From: Aplidium turbinatum
Lineage: Eukaryota; Chordata; Ascidiacea; Aplousobranchia; Polyclinidae
Assembly: GCA_918807975.1 (NCBI GenBank)
Contig: OU964931.1
Location: forward strand, 13,030,251-13,094,250
Reading direction: 5' to 3'
Length of the DNA stretch: 64,000 bases
This document shows positions 1-13,300 of this stretch, piece after piece. A program made the translations under genes and the position numbers. Position 1 is the stretch's first letter; every line of letters begins with the position of its first letter. The notes under the pieces were generated by a model. It made no database searches and was not told the DNA's origin. It worked only from the letters and a program-made list of their open reading frames with translations.

Positions 1-782
1 ATCTACTCTACAATGCCTGACAACCCCTGAAAATGAATCCTAGACAATGCTTGGAAATTCTAGACAATGCTTGAAAGTAGCTACTCTACAATGCCTGACA
101 ACCCCTGCAAATGCTCAACAACCCCTGAACATGTTCGACAATGCCTGAAAATGTTGTATAATGCCTAACAAACCCGTCAACCACTGATAATGATCGACAA
201 TGCCTGGAAATCCTAGACAATGCCTGGAAATTCACAACAATGCCTGAACGTAGCTACTCTACAATGCTTGACAACCCCTGAAAATGTTCGACAAGCCCTG
301 AAAATGTTCGACAATGCCTGAAAATGTTCTATAATGCCTAACAAACCCGTCAACCACTGATAATGATCGACAATGCATGGAAATCCTAGACAATGCCTGG
401 AAATTCACAACAATGCTTGAAAGTAGCTACTCTACAATGCCTGACAACCCCTGAAAATGCTCGACAAGCCCTAAAAATGTTCGACAATGCCTGAAAATGT
501 TCTATAATGCCTAACAAACCCGTCAACCACTGATAATGAGCGACAATGCCTGGAAATCTTAGACAATGCTTGGAAATTCCCAACAATGCCTGAAAGTAGC
601 TACTCTACAATGCCTGACAACCCCTGAAAATGCTTGACAACCCCTAGAAATGCTCCACAACCCCCCGAGAAGCCGACAATGCCCGACAATGCCTGACAAT
701 GCCTGACAATGCCTGACAATGCCCGACAATGCCTGACAATGCCCGACAATGCCTGACAATGCCCGACAATGCCTGACAATGG
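1..782. repeat. Higher-order tandem repeat, 173-bp period, ending in a 10-bp minisatellite
   Basis: The block gtagctactctacaatgc recurs at about 77, 250, 423 and 596, exactly 173 bp apart, with a truncated first copy at the window start. Each unit is built from related segments of about 20 bp of the type gacaatgcctgaaaatg. From about 670 to 781 the array collapses into a simple 10-bp repeat alternating gacaatgcct and gacaatgccc. Open frames across it on the minus strand (repeats of HCQALSGIV) are a by-product of the repeat. The array probably continues left of the window. Confidence 0.93.
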
Positions 783-1775
783 GTATTTAGAGGTACCGAT
801 GTACAAGGTGTGCCTGCTTTAGCTCTAGTTCTTGGCTTTATATTAGGTAGGAGTGGTCTGATGATTAAGAGATTGATGCACTTAATTTTATATGAAACCA
901 CATGTTTCCTTCTAATCTCAATTGACATTCAAATCACCAAACTTTCACTTTACACTGGTGACACTCCTGTAGCACACCAGTGTGCCCGGATAATGCGAGC
1001 GGTAAGGTTACTTTTGGTCCGCACGTTACAGCAATGATAGCGTAACAATGCATCAATTGTTACGACTGGTTATATTTTATCGATCGACATTTCACACCGA
1101 CGGTTGCGGTCAATTGACATCATGGCAAGGCTACAGCCTACCGGCACTAGACTAAATTAAACTATTCCATTAGGACCCCAAAATTTCATTAATCATCAAT
1201 CACTCAAGGGTTAGACCTAGATTCAAATAATCATAATGAAGACCTTGCTAAGGTTGTCAGAGCTATTATATTAAACTTTCTCAGTTGAGAAATGCTTTAA
1301 CAACAAAATGAAATGCTTTTTGAAATGAAAAGGAAATGCTTTTTCAACACGACACGTCGCAAAAGGGGAGGAAAGCTTCATCAACACCATCAGGACATCA
1401 TCATCTACCAGCTCATCCATTCCATCACCCACCAGGACAAGAAACAATAACTTAAACTGGATATCAAACCTCAATCGTCTTAGGCTACTGTGTGATGTGC
1501 AGTCTAACCATAGAAAGAGCTCAACACCTGCTCTCCTGGGCCACATTGAAACGGGCTTTTGCCTGAGGATGGGTTTCTTTTATGTCCGGTTTTCTTTCTC
1601 CATCCTATTATTATTATTATGACTGCTCATCCACATCAATATTGGAACTGGCAAATTCAATCCACAACACTTTTCATTAGGCTGTCATTAGTTACTACAT
1701 GTGTGCTTCTCTCTGTTTTGGTTTTATTTTTTGCTATTTGTTTTTTTGGGTTTTGTGGCCGTGCTAACTACTGAT
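783..1775. other. Non-coding stretch, nothing recognised
   Basis: AT-rich sequence between the satellite and the first TIR element. Short open frames here have no recognisable domain. The last 7 bases (1769-1775, tactgat) are the left target duplication of the next element. Confidence 0.6.
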
Positions 1776-2124
1776 CAGTGCCGGTCTTAGGATATTTCGG
1801 GCCCTGTGCAGAAAATGCTTTGCGGGCCCCAATGACAATGATCCCATTCAGTGGCGTAGATAGGTATTTTGAAAGGGGGGTGGTTTGACGGTCGGCGGGC
1901 GAAGCCTGGCGGTGTGTTTGCCGAATGCGACACCTAGCGGCTGAGTATCTGGGGGGCCCCAGAAAATTTTGAAAAATTACTTTGAATTTGGGGCATTCTG
2001 AGAGCATGTTTAACAAAAATTTGGGTATGAAATTACTGTTAAATGGTGCTGTCCGGTGGCATAGCAAAAGGATCAGATCATTTTTTTTGGCATTTTTCGG
2101 AAATAAAGCTATGTTGAGTCTGGA

Positions 2125-2199
2125 TGCAACCTATTTCGTCCCCTGAACAATTCGCACCCCGATTTCGTACCCTAACCCTGGTACGAAATAGGTTGAATC
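2125..2199. repeat. Short foldback element, gcaacctatttcg family, copy 1
   Basis: A hairpin of about 75 bp. The left arm gcaacctatttcgtcccct is mirrored by gtacgaaataggttg on the right. It is the smallest of three copies in this window (others at 3977-4113 and 57412-58085) and lies within the 1776-4264 element. Confidence 0.75.
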
Positions 2200-2495
2200 C
2201 TTAAACATTTCTAACCCTGACGTGATTGCATGGCACGAACAATTGTTGAGAGAATATAGTTTCCAGCACATTCTAGGGCGCATCTAGAAAATACTAATAC
2301 TGTATCCCTTAGCTTCAATTTAAGCAGAATAGCTTTGGATTTTTAGGTTGCTTCAACGTTTGATGACATTGAATCAGCATAATAATGGTGAATTCTTTGC
2401 TAAGAATGGATGGGAATAGGCTACCTACTTCTACACTAATCAGCGCAATTTAGTTCAAGTGTTACATCACAATGTCTGGCTTTGATATCAGAGTA

Positions 2496-3462
2496 GGGGA
2501 AGGGAAGGTAATTTGATACGGAAGGTAATTTGATACACCCCCCCTACAGAAATGTACAAAAAATATTAGTCAAAAATATTGTCATTAGGTGGAATATCTG
2601 TGAAAATAATGCCTAAAAAAATTGCACCATGCAGCTAACTCGTGCTTTTATGGCATAAAATTGTAAAAGTGTGTTTTTTGAGTATTTTCATAAAATTTTT
2701 AACTCATGATTATTTTCGTCTGGAAAATTAAAGAAAAGTTCCTGAAAAATGAAACCAAACTCATTTGACAGCTCATTGATAAGGCTTCAAGGGCACGTCA
2801 CGTTTTTTCTGCAATGTGCATCCAAGCATTCAAAAATCAGAATTTTATAACTTTTTTTGAAAAAGGTAAATTGATACAGTATATTATATTCTTTTTTGTG
2901 ACTGTAATAAATGTTGTCATTGATCTAGTTGATTTAAATAAGTTATTCTTTATTAACAATACCTGCTACTTTGGGAAACAACTATTATATAGGCTTTCAT
3001 AAGCCTACACGCTATCTGCTGTCAAAAAATGAGAAAAGCGCAAAGCACCCTCCTTGAATAAGAACTCCAGCCAATGATCCTTCCCATGTCCATCCCGCTG
3101 CAGAAGTTTCGCCGCACACATAGGCCTCAGCAGTCATCCTTGCACCCAAGCACGCCAACTACATATTAAATTTTCATTTATTGCTTTGCTGTCAAAGGGG
3201 ATTTCTGTATTAGTTTTACTGTATCAAATTACCTTCCGGGTGTATCAATTTACCTTCCGTGGAAGGTAAATTGATACACTTGAGTGACGTTTTTAAAATT
3301 TCAATTAAAAAAAGTAACAAAAATAGAAAAGTGAAAATGTTTTTAAAAAGTGTGTAAGGGATCAGACTTTCATTTCAGCTTAAAATCAATAGTTTGTGTC
3401 AACGTAATTTTCAGTTAACAGGCAAAAATGTTAAAAGTGTATCAAATTACCTTCCCTTCCAC
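2496..3462. mobile_element. Nested TIR element with internal 17-mer repeats, TA target site
   Basis: The ends read ggggaagggaaggtaattt and, on the other side, the mirror image aattaccttcccttccac, flanked by TA on both sides (2494-2495, 3463-3464). The motif ggaaggtaawttgatac recurs at least six times inside, in both orientations, near 2503, 2520, 2866, 3222, 3241 and 3263, besides the terminal copy near 3440. Repeated subterminal copies of a terminal motif usually mark transposase binding sites. The frame at 2814-3002 shows no domain, so the element looks non-autonomous. TA duplication points to Tc1/mariner-like insertion, but this is inference. Confidence 0.75.
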
Positions 3463-3976
3463 TAATATTGATAAGGCAAGGTTGGTTAGAAAATTAAATC
3501 ATATGAGTAGGCTAAGTTTTGGTATTACAGTAAGAAAGAAAAGGCCCAGGAAAAATTTTATAAGTGAGAATAAATACGATGAACCTACAGTACTTGCTCT
3601 CCATCACTTTCGCTCACATGACACTGAAAAATAAACCTAAGGATAAAAGCCTAGTGAAACTTTGCACAGCAGAAAACAGTAACGTTAGTGCAGAAGTTTT
3701 CCGACTCGTGCCCAGAGCATTGTGACGCAAGAAGCCACACGACCTCGTTCGGTGGAAGTTAATCAGTTATGTTGTGCATTGGGCAGTTACAGGGCGCTTT
3801 GACTCTTCAATGGTCTGGTCTGATGAAGGCCTTTCAGAGTGAAGAATTATCAACATAAAGTGATTAAGCATGACGATCGAAGTTAAATCTCGTGTGTCCG
3901 CCGTGAGACTTAATTTGTCCGCTGAGATAGCTGCTCAGACTGGACACGTTTGTCCGCTGTCAACAAAATCGAATTT

Positions 3977-4113
3977 CGACCTATTTCGTCCCCTGAAAAG
4001 ATCGAGAGAAATTTTGAAATGTCTGCCGCAACTCCGATCAGCAACTTCGGCTAAAAGTTGTTTTTTTCTCGATCTTTTCAGGGTACGAAATGTTCAGGTG
4101 ACGAAATAGGTTG
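3977..4113. repeat. Short foldback element, gcaacctatttcg family, copy 2
   Basis: The arms run cgacctatttcgtcccctga then aaagatcgagaga on the left and the mirror tctcgatcttttcagg then gacgaaataggttg on the right. The centre holds a gatcagcaacttcggc segment also present in the large copy at 57412-58085. Confidence 0.75.
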
Positions 4114-4271
4114 TTTTTCTATGTTTTCTTGTTTGCTAATTCCTTCGTTGAAATTTTTCATTGGAAATGCCAAAAATTACTGCATTTTCTGAGTAAATTT
4201 CGGGCCCCCTAATTTGCGGGGCCTGTGCGAGCGCACGGTTCGCACAACCAAAAGACCGGCACTGTACTGAT

Positions 4272-5731
4272 ATACAGCCTACTACATAATTTTTCATTCA
4301 GGCACGTTTTAAACCTTTCAAGGTTTTGCCACCTTTTCCCGTTCGTTAACGTGCTGGTAGGTTTATATCGATTTTTGTAGTTAGTATCTTTTTCGTCCCG
4401 GACGCGTTAATGACGAAAAATAAAATGATTGATTGATTGATTTATTTTTCTTCATATAAAGGGTGGATGGAACCGAAAATGGTGTCACACAATACGTATA
4501 TCTCCTGATAAAAGCTTGTACGGGATCTTGCTCAAATGCACATTTATACTTTTCGACATTGTGACAGCCACACGCACCAAAGCTTGAGAAATCTTGTTCA
4601 AAAGCTATTTTCAATTGTTCGTTTTGTTAAAAGATATCAAGTTGAATGCTTTGTATGCAATTTGTTTTTAAAAATATGGTTTTGTTTGTGTAGGTTACCT
4701 GAACACAGGCAACACTCCCCTTTCTTTGATATGATGACTACAAGTGGAGCAAGAATCCACAGTGGCTACAACCCTTCACACCTCAATCACGTTACACAAC
4801 ACCTTTGTCAGTGGAGAAGTAGGCTACTTTAGAGATGGAATCCAGTGGTAACTTTAAAGCTTAAATTAGAAATGCTGTATTTCACTAATGTGGTTTACCC
4901 AATCTATATACCTTTGCCACACATTTGTGCGACAAAACAGTAAAGAAAGAAGATATCAAGATGTTTTCGCATTGATTTGAAGGCTAGGCCTACTGTGTTA
5001 CGAAGAGTGTTTTTTTATTTAGACATTTTCCTAAACTCCACATTTCCAAATAAAATTACTATAAAATCTGGAGACGAAGGAGCTTGGACTCCAAAAGATA
5101 CGGTATAGCTTTGAAGCTGCCTTCTTTTACTGTAGTTGGAACTACTCGTCGTGAACTGTTTCAGTTTTCTTGCAATCTGGTATCTGGATTATTGAGATCT
5201 GCAATCAGTTAACTTTATTGACTGAAAACACTTGGACTTCAAATGAAACAGTGAACTTGATATTCACCGTTTGTTTACTAATTCGTGATGCCGTTCATAA
5301 CTTACTCAGCAGAATGCGCCCATTTTCGTTAAAAGATTTCCAATTACCATAGAATTGTGTCAATTTGTCTGCTATTAAGGTAATTTTTTAGAACTGAAAC
5401 AATGCTGAATTCTTGTTTTAAAACATCACTTTAATGAAACATTTGTGAATTTGTTGCATACGTAGCTTGGCTTGTTGGGACTCCTGAGAAAGCGAGATGA
5501 CTCAATATGTTATCAATAAGGCGATTTTTTGTTACTAATGTTACTTTTTTTGGTTGTACCAATTAAAAAAAGAAACGTAGAATCAAAATTTCATGGTTGT
5601 GGGGTCAATATTTAAGAAGTTATAAAGTTACCAAAAGTCACTTTTTGTGTTTTTAGGTTACGTTTCATTTGTTAGATCACTTTATTTTGCATACTTTTTT
5701 ACCTAATTTCCTTATTTATTTATCTTTCATC
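4272..5731. other. Non-coding stretch, nothing recognised
   Basis: AT-rich DNA with a short (gatt)n run near 4424-4443. Small frames at 4381-4832 and 5170-5352 have no recognisable domain or splice context. I see no gene or clear repeat. Confidence 0.5.
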
Positions 5732-6965
5732 TAAAGATGTACCGATATATCGGTATCGGTGATATCGGCCATTTTTTGAGTATCGGTATCGGCAAAATTT
5801 GGCCGATACTAAACACGTAAAAAAAGGCGTTTGCTGCGGATTTTCTACAGAAGCAAAGATATAATTTTTTTAAAGTAGTAACTAACGTCACATTGATGTA
5901 GAAAAATAACAACCTGTTCAAATTTTTGATACGTCACACTCCCATGACTTCTTGCGCGCAAGTTTTAACATTGGTTGCTTAGAGTGATTCTTTATCACTT
6001 AAACAAAACATTTTGTTTCAGCAGTTTTGCGTTGTTCGATTCTTAAGTTGTGTAAGGAGACTCAATTTCTCCAATATTTATCATTTGTATTTCTTTTTTA
6101 CTCTCAGCAGAGTATAAAGCTTGTAAAAGTTTTTCATCCATACAACGTCATGAATTAAACTATTTATCTCAAATCGGCGTAATAACGTGACATCATCTAA
6201 ACGTAGCAGACATAGCGAAGAGCAAGTATCACCATAAAAAAAAAGCTTACTAAAAGCAACCAGCAACGTAAGCAACGTAAAAACGATGCAAAATTATACA
6301 TTTTTGCTACCTTGGTAGTCTTGGCCTGGCAAAAGTTTCTCAACCAAACGACAAGCGCCCTTAGGGGTAGAACCTTTGACATACTGATATCCAATTGAAC
6401 GAACCCGAACCATCAGATGTTAGGTTGTCCGTCCAATTGTGGCCATTTCAGCATTCAGCCAAAGAGTTGATTATTACTTTAAACTTTTTTTGGTAACTAC
6501 ACAACAAACAAGAGCAATAGCAGTGGTGGGAAGTTGCATTTTTCCTTTGTTCCGAGAAACGCAACCTTGATGACGTCATAAACAGCGTAGCTTCTGATTG
6601 GTTGATGGTTCGTGGTTCAATGGTATATCAGTATGTTAAAGTGCCTACCGCCCTTAGGTTGCACATTACTTGTCGTATAGTTTTTGCACGACTACACAAA
6701 TGACTTGGTTTACATTTTACATCTTATTATCAATTATGATTGCCTATTTGGAGAGTTTGCGCAAACTCTTTATTAATTATTCAGAAACCCCAATTATGAT
6801 ATAATGTTTCTTTCCTTATACCCCAGCTCTCAATCACGGTGGCCTTTCATTACTAAAACCTACTATTATAATGATACAACATTCAGTTGGGATTGGATTC
6901 TTGAATCTTCAAGTGTCAAGGACTTCCAAATCCGTCCATTGTCACTCATAATGACGTAATAATGC

Positions 6966-7489
6966 TGTTACAGACGGTTGTTCGCCTGGTCAAACGTCAT
7001 GTAGAAACCGTTCGGGTCTACTGAATATTACGTCATGGAAATTCCTAAAACATGAGCCAAAATTGCACCATCGTCCGTAAGACTCGTGTCAGACCGGTTT
7101 AAACCTGTTTCAGTTTGAGACCTGTTTGGACATGAAATATTGCGTCACACGAACTGCTCTCGTGCCTTTGAGTTATCACAAATTTTTCTGATTCATTCTC
7201 GAAGTTGTTTGTTGGAAGTCGGTCGCACATTTAACTGGTTTATTTGGTGCTTGCTAGCTGGACAAATTCTCCGTCTTTTATCCAAGTAATCTGTATCGTA
7301 GTGACAGTTTAGAGGTGTACGGCGTTGCACCAGTCATTTCGATAGCCGCGGGCTAATTTTACTGGAATACACTTTGAATAGACGTTTCGAAGGTGTGTTT
7401 ATTTTTCGGTCATTACGTACAGACAAACGGATCCGGGAACTTTATGTTACAATTTTCCCACGAAGAATTATGGTTTACCGCTGTGACCA
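6966..7489 (+). repeat. 5' LTR of the BEL/Pao element
   Basis: 524 bp, TG...CA ends, apparently identical to the LTR at 14717-15240. The leader that follows (about 7490-8010) holds several loosely repeated segments of the type gttggtaggtcaagaag (near 7517, 7570, 7625, 7680). I could not identify a convincing primer-binding site directly after the LTR. Confidence 0.95.
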
Positions 7490-8013
7490 TAAAAAATAAA
7501 AGACGAGTTCTTGTCAGTTGGTAGGTCAAGAAGAAATTAAAGCAAGAAAAATAAAAAAAACGATTTTGTTAGCTGGTAGGCCAAGAAGCACTTGAAGGCA
7601 TAAAAATAAACGACGTGTTTGTTGTCAGCTAGTGCAGAAGAACTACTTAGAAGTACAAGAAATAATAAAAGAAGATTTGTTGGTTGGTAGTCTACACTCT
7701 TACAGAAGCAAAGAAAAGTAAAGACAATTCTTCTCAGTTTGGTACAGAAGAAAAATAACTTTGACATTCATTGGCAAGAAAGAAGATTAAAAGACAATCC
7801 ATCTGTGCTTGTAGATTCAAGTGGAAGAATCCAAGCAAGTTTTGTGGACTTTAGGACTTCATACTCGTACAGCTACGGTATCGTGCATTTAAATTCTTTT
7901 TTGTATTTTTACGGTCTTTGCAGTTAAGTTTTTTATAACTACTGTAGCCTAATAATTTGTGTGTTTGTGTAACTTAATTTTTTTAATTGTTAAATTTAGC
8001 CCCAACATTTAAT

Positions 8014-10270
8014 ATGTCTACACTCGGTGGCGACAAGGACTCGACCGCCGTAGACTCGACTGATTTTAAGCCTGATGATGTTCTTTGCGGTCGGGCAGGC
8101 CATTCTGGGGAGGGACCCAATAACGATGAGGCTAAGTCAGTTCGAGAGGCCCGGCATCTTAGACGGGATATTTTGACTCAAATTGGGAAACTTTCTGTGG
8201 CCCTAGGTTCTTTGAGTGATAAGCAGGAACTGTTAATTTTTAGATCTAAGTTATCTACTTTAGAAGAGGAATTACGGCATTTCCATGCTCTTTTGACTAA
8301 AATCTTTAACTCTGCAATCTTGGCAGAACTTCGTGATAGGGTAGATCCCGAATTAACTCGTTAAAAAATAACTTTGAACAAAAAGAAAGTGAGTTCTCAG
8401 ATATGTTGGATGCTGACATACATCCTGAGGATAGCGCCTCAAATGCAAGCACTAGGATGTCTAAGAGTTCGTCTCGGATAGTTGCACAAATTAACCTACA
8501 GCTAAGACGAGAGGAGCTCCAGATCCAAGCTGAGGCCAAAGCAAGAGCTGCTGAGGCCATCGCGAGAGCTGAGGCCATACGAGCTGAGGCTGCCGTGAGA
8601 GCTGAGGCCGAAGCGAGAGCTGCTGAGGCCATTCGAGCTGAGGCTGCCGCGAGAGCTGAGGCCGAAGCGAGAGCAGCTGAGGCCGCCGCGAGAGCCGAAG
8701 CGAGAGCTGCTGAGTTCGCACTCAAAGACGCTCAGTTGAGGGCTGAACAACGTAAAGAGGTAGTTTTAGCTGAATATCGATCAGAGGCGGGCTCCCGGCG
8801 TAGCTCTAGGAAGAGCTCTTCTAGGCATTCCAGAAATGAACATCAATCGCAGTTTAATTTACATAACCTTTTCCAAACGCCCGTTCAACCTGTGAGTGGA
8901 CCAGGGCAATCCACACGTTTTCCAGCTGTTTCAGGAGGTCTCGGGGCCGCGGCTAAGGGTCTTCCGAATGCTGTAGAGCCAAGGTCTGCGAATTACAACC
9001 GAACTCCTCCCCCAGAGCGTACAGGTTACGGGGCCGCCATTAGCAGTAATGCTTTGCCCCCTTCACAGTTTCTGCGCCGCTAGGTTTTGATCGCCCAGCT
9101 ACACGTAATTTGGGTGGTTGTGAGAGGCGTATCGCGTCTCCTGATTTTAACGTGTGTGAGGATCGTGATCGGGCTGTGCACGTGACTGAGCCCACTCAGC
9201 CCCTTAAGGGATATAGCTTGTCTTCTCCCGCTAAATCGAGTTCTCAACAGCAGGATTGCTTTTTTGAATACCAAAATAGTAGGACGTTTTTCGATAAGGC
9301 GGCCTTGATTGGTTACGATGGTAATAATATGCCATTTATCTTCTTTAAAAATCGTGTTACGGCCTTAATGGCAGCTTCGCCCTTTAAGGGGACTTGTTTG
9401 ACTTTGTTACAAGCAGCTTGTGTTAGAACAGCTGCGCAAACGATTGCTAATTTGGTTTCTGACACCCCTGGCTTGTCAGAGGAAGACAGGATAGAAATGT
9501 CGTTAGCTCGCTTGTCCCAGCGTTTTGGGGTTCGTGGAGGTCTTTTCGCCGAACCAGAAATTAGAAAGTATCGCTACGGTAGCAAATTGACTTCGACCTC
9601 TTCCAGTGATCTGAAAGAGTTTAAAGATGAATTATCGTAGTGTTTGCTTTATGCGCAAGCTTATGGTCAGCGTGATAAATTAGAAGGACGTTTTGTTTTG
9701 GATTTGGCTAAGCGACTCCCGTTTGACGCTAAGCAGCGTTATCTTGACTTTTTAGGTGATCAGTATGGTGGCACTGATGAGCCTACCTTTCAGAGTTTGT
9801 TTGAATTTGTAGTACGGGAGGAAACGCGTAAGTCGACTGATTTTAGCATTATGCTAATGGGCGATTCTGGTGAGTCGCAGCAATTTAAAAAGTTTGGCAA
9901 AGGAAAATTGCCTTCATGTCCGGATAGGCAGACGTCCGTAAAACCCCATGATGATGTGATGTCAGGAAGTTCGCAGTACTCGACTGTTGTTGGCGCACCG
10001 CGCGGTGGTGAAGCCAGACGTAAAAACCTACCGGCATGTATTTGTTGTTCGTCACGTGGTCAAGTTGAATATCATTTTTTGTCTAATTGTAAAGAATTTT
10101 TGCGCTTGACACCTAAAGATCGGAGAGATGTCATTGTGAAAGCTGGCAAATGCTTGAATTGTTTGCGCCAGCATATGGTTAGGGATTGCGTTCATGCAAA
10201 TAACTGTCGTAAGTCTGGGCCTAACAACGATAGGAAACACTATTTTCTTCTGCATGATTTTTATGTGACG
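8014..10270 (+). pseudogene. BEL/Pao gag region (fossil)
   Basis: Starts at a plausible ATG (MSTLGGDKDS) in the leader. Parts in order: an N-terminal acidic/helical segment; a long Ala-Glu-Arg repeat of EARAAEA type near 8510-8710 that would form a coiled coil; a Ser/Arg-rich linker near 8790-8860; a capsid-like region near 9250-9850; and a zinc-binding region with CxxC and CxxCxxxH-type spacing near 10035-10260. Gag would build the particle core and bind RNA. The frame is interrupted, so this is treated as a fossil. Confidence 0.85.
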
Positions 10271-10319
10271 TCACGTGATTCTCTGGATTCGGTCGGGAAA
10301 GATGATGCTCGTGCCAGAG

Positions 10320-13300
10320 TTCCTGTGCGTAATGTTAAGATTGGAAATGTTAAAGCAGCCTTTAACCGCGTTACTGCTGCTCGTGTTTTGAATCCAATGA
10401 CTGGCAAATCGAAGTTGGTGTATTGTCAGCATGATCCTGGTTCGCAGTTGACGTTTGTTTCGAGTGATTTGGTGTGTGAACTTGATCTTAAACCGTACGA
10501 TAAAGCGTCGTTTAAAATGGATACCCTGGCTGGTCAGAAAGCTACTTGTGCTGACCTTGTCAAACTCAACATCCAGTCGTTAGAGACAGATGAACTGTTT
10601 TGTGATGTAACTTCGGTGGTTAACCCAGCTTGGGCTGACGATGTTAAAACTTTACCGCATAAACAAGATTTAAATGGTTTCCGTCATTTTCATGACGTGA
10701 ATATGTTTCATTTGAATGATTGTAGTACTGTAGATGTACTGATTGGCAACGACAACGCTTATTTGATGTGTGCAAAAAAAGAGCGTGTTGGTGAAAATCG
10801 TAGTGAACCACATGCTTTGCTCACTCCTCTCGGTTGGTTGGCTTGTGGTGGTAAGTCACCCTTAGATGAAAGCGTTGCTAAAGTGTGCAGAGTGCAGACG
10901 TCTTCAGAGTCGGATGTCATCTCTGGCTTTCAGCGTAAAATTGAGTCTCGTGATATGGAAATAGCAGACCTGAATAAAGTCATTCAGGATTTGACGTTGC
11001 AAAATGAAACCTGTGAATTGTCTCGCAATGATAAGTTGGCTAGAGAACTTATTGAACCGAATATTGAGTTGAAAGATGGTCGATTTGAGATACCTGTTCC
11101 GTTGAAGGAAGATATTGATCTACCTAACAATTTTGTGTTGGCGTCAGATAGAGCTGCTGCTTTAAGAAAGAAAGCTTTAAAACAACCTGAACTTCGTGAT
11201 TTCCTTACTGACACCATGAAAGATCTTAAATCAAATGGCTATATTGAGCGTACTGGTGAAGCAGGAAATGTCAAGGGATTTGAATGGTATTTACCATACT
11301 TTGTTACGTCACAATTAAAAAAGCGCATTGTTTACGATGGCAAGTCTGAATTTCGAGGAACTTGTGTTAATGATGTAATGTTTTCGGGTCCTGACTTGTT
11401 AAACCCTCTGGTAGATGTCTTGGCTAGATTTCGGCTTGGTAGATTTGGTCTCATGGCTGATGTGACTAAATGCTTCTTTCAAATAAAGTTACCTGAGTCG
11501 CAAAGGGATTTGTTTCGTATATTGTGGTTTGAAGATGATGACCTTGAAAATGGTAGGATGGTACCATTTCGTTTTTGTGTACACCCTTGGGGAATAAAGA
11601 GTAGCCCGTATATCGCTTGCTTGGCTATAAAGAAAATGATCGAGCAGAATCCCAGCAGTGCTGGTGAATTGACTCTCTGCAATATTGCAAATAATATGTA
11701 CATGGATGATTTTATATTTTCGGCTGATAGCTTAGAGGAAGCTCAGCAAATCACTCATGAATCAATTGCTTTGTTTGATAGCCGTGGGTTTAAACTTGGT
11801 AAATGGAGTGCTAACAAGGAGGCTATGATTGTCTTGTCAAATTTGGATAATGAGATGAGATAATGAGAACCTTTGATTCGTGACATTGACTTTCAGACTG
11901 AAAATATGACTTTGCCATCAGCGAAGACATTGGGTTGTGTGTGGCAAACCGAGTCTGACGAGATGCGTATCGCATGTTCCTTAAAGCCCTTAGCTAAACA
12001 CACGCGCCGAAGTATGCTCAGTCAGCTTGGACAAAATTTTGATCCGCTAGGCTTTGGAGCGCCATTTTTTCTAAAGGCACGCCTTATACTTCAGCAATTG
12101 GCGATAGACAAGTTTGATTGGGACACCGAGGTCCCTGATAGCTTTGTTAAAGAATGGGAGTCGTGGCTTCGCTCTTTGGACCTGCTTAAGGATTTTTCGT
12201 TACCGAGATGGTATTTTGCAAACTCTGGTGTGTGCAGTCCGGATGATATTGTTTCATATCAATTGCATGGGTTTAGTGATGCTTCGAATCAAGCTTTCTC
12301 TTCTGTTGTTTACTTAGGTAGACTGGTTAACGGAGTTCCGAGTGTGTCTTTCGTTCTGGGTAAATCTACCATTGTTGTAAAAAATCAGTTTTCTTGGCCG
12401 ATAGCTAGGAAAGAGCTTGTTGCCGCTTTGAATACAGCAAGACTCGTGAAGCAGGCCTACGAGGCATTGAAGATGCCCGACTGCCTTAAGTATTTTTGGT
12501 GTGATTCTCGTACTGTGTTGCAGTGGGTTAAAAACCCTGATTTACGTTTGAATAAGTTTATTACGCGTCGAGTTGAGCATATTTTATTGTTGTCTGGAGC
12601 CCAGGATTGGCGTTTTTGCCCTACCGATATGAACCCAGCTGATGTTGGCACAAGGCCAAATCTTATTACAAAGAAAGAATTTCGAGAGTTGTGGTTAAAT
12701 GGTTCTAGTCTTCTCTACCAGTGTGAGGAAATTCCATCTGTAGAAAATGCCACTCCAGTACCTGTCCATAGCCTATATCTTCGTGACGAAGAGGAGTCGC
12801 TTGACGTTGGACAGGGTGGTCTTCACAGATTGATCGAGGCCGGGCCTTCTTTGTATGTTATGAAAAAGAGAATCGCTTATTTGGTTGCTTTTGTTGAATT
12901 TTTGTGCTGTAAAACGAGAAAGCGTAGCTTTGTGAAGCCAAAACTGGATGTATCTTATCTTAACAGTGCTTCAGAGTTGGCTGTGAAGTATGTTCAGAAG
13001 AGCGTGTATGGCGATGTGGTACATTTAATGACCAAACGATCGCCGGATGCCCTTGAGGAAGTGATAAAGCGAGGTAGTGTTGGCGTTTCGCAACGTGAGA
13101 AGGAACGGTTGAAAGAATTACGTTCACTTAAAAAGTACAGACCTTGTGTAGATGACGCTGGTGTAATCCGCATTGAAGGGCGCTTAAGTAATTCTCCCGA
13201 GATCTCTCTTGAAGCAAAGCATCCGATTGTTTTGCCTTCGAAGCACCCCTTCACTAGGCTTGTTGTACTGTCGCATCATAATGGAAATGCGCACTGTGGA

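Larger units (their letters stand above)
1776..4264. mobile_element. Non-autonomous TIR DNA transposon, 2.49 kb, 7-bp target duplication
   Basis: The left end reads cagtgccggtctt and the right end is its reverse complement aagaccggcactg. Both are followed inward by a GGGCC-rich zone (cgggccctgtgc against gcggggcctgtgc). The flanks carry the duplication tactgat at 1769-1775 and 4265-4271. No transposase is left inside. The interior is occupied by another TIR element (2496-3462) and two small foldback elements (2125-2199, 3977-4113). The terminal sequence is of hAT type, but 7 bp rather than 8 bp of duplication is visible, so the superfamily is uncertain. Confidence 0.85.

Noticed and set aside
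1-782. Repeat array resembling a CRISPR or a repetitive protein gene on the minus strand
   Set aside because: There are no unique spacers between uniform repeats, the genome is eukaryotic, and the open frames are a by-product of a stop-free repeat unit.
1559-1774. Hydrophobic 71-residue frame as a membrane peptide
   Set aside because: T-rich DNA yields hydrophobic codons by chance; no start context or homologue.
8306-8750. Three long minus-strand frames rich in Ser/Ala/Leu
   Set aside because: They are the antisense of the Ala-Glu-Arg coiled-coil part of the BEL/Pao gag.
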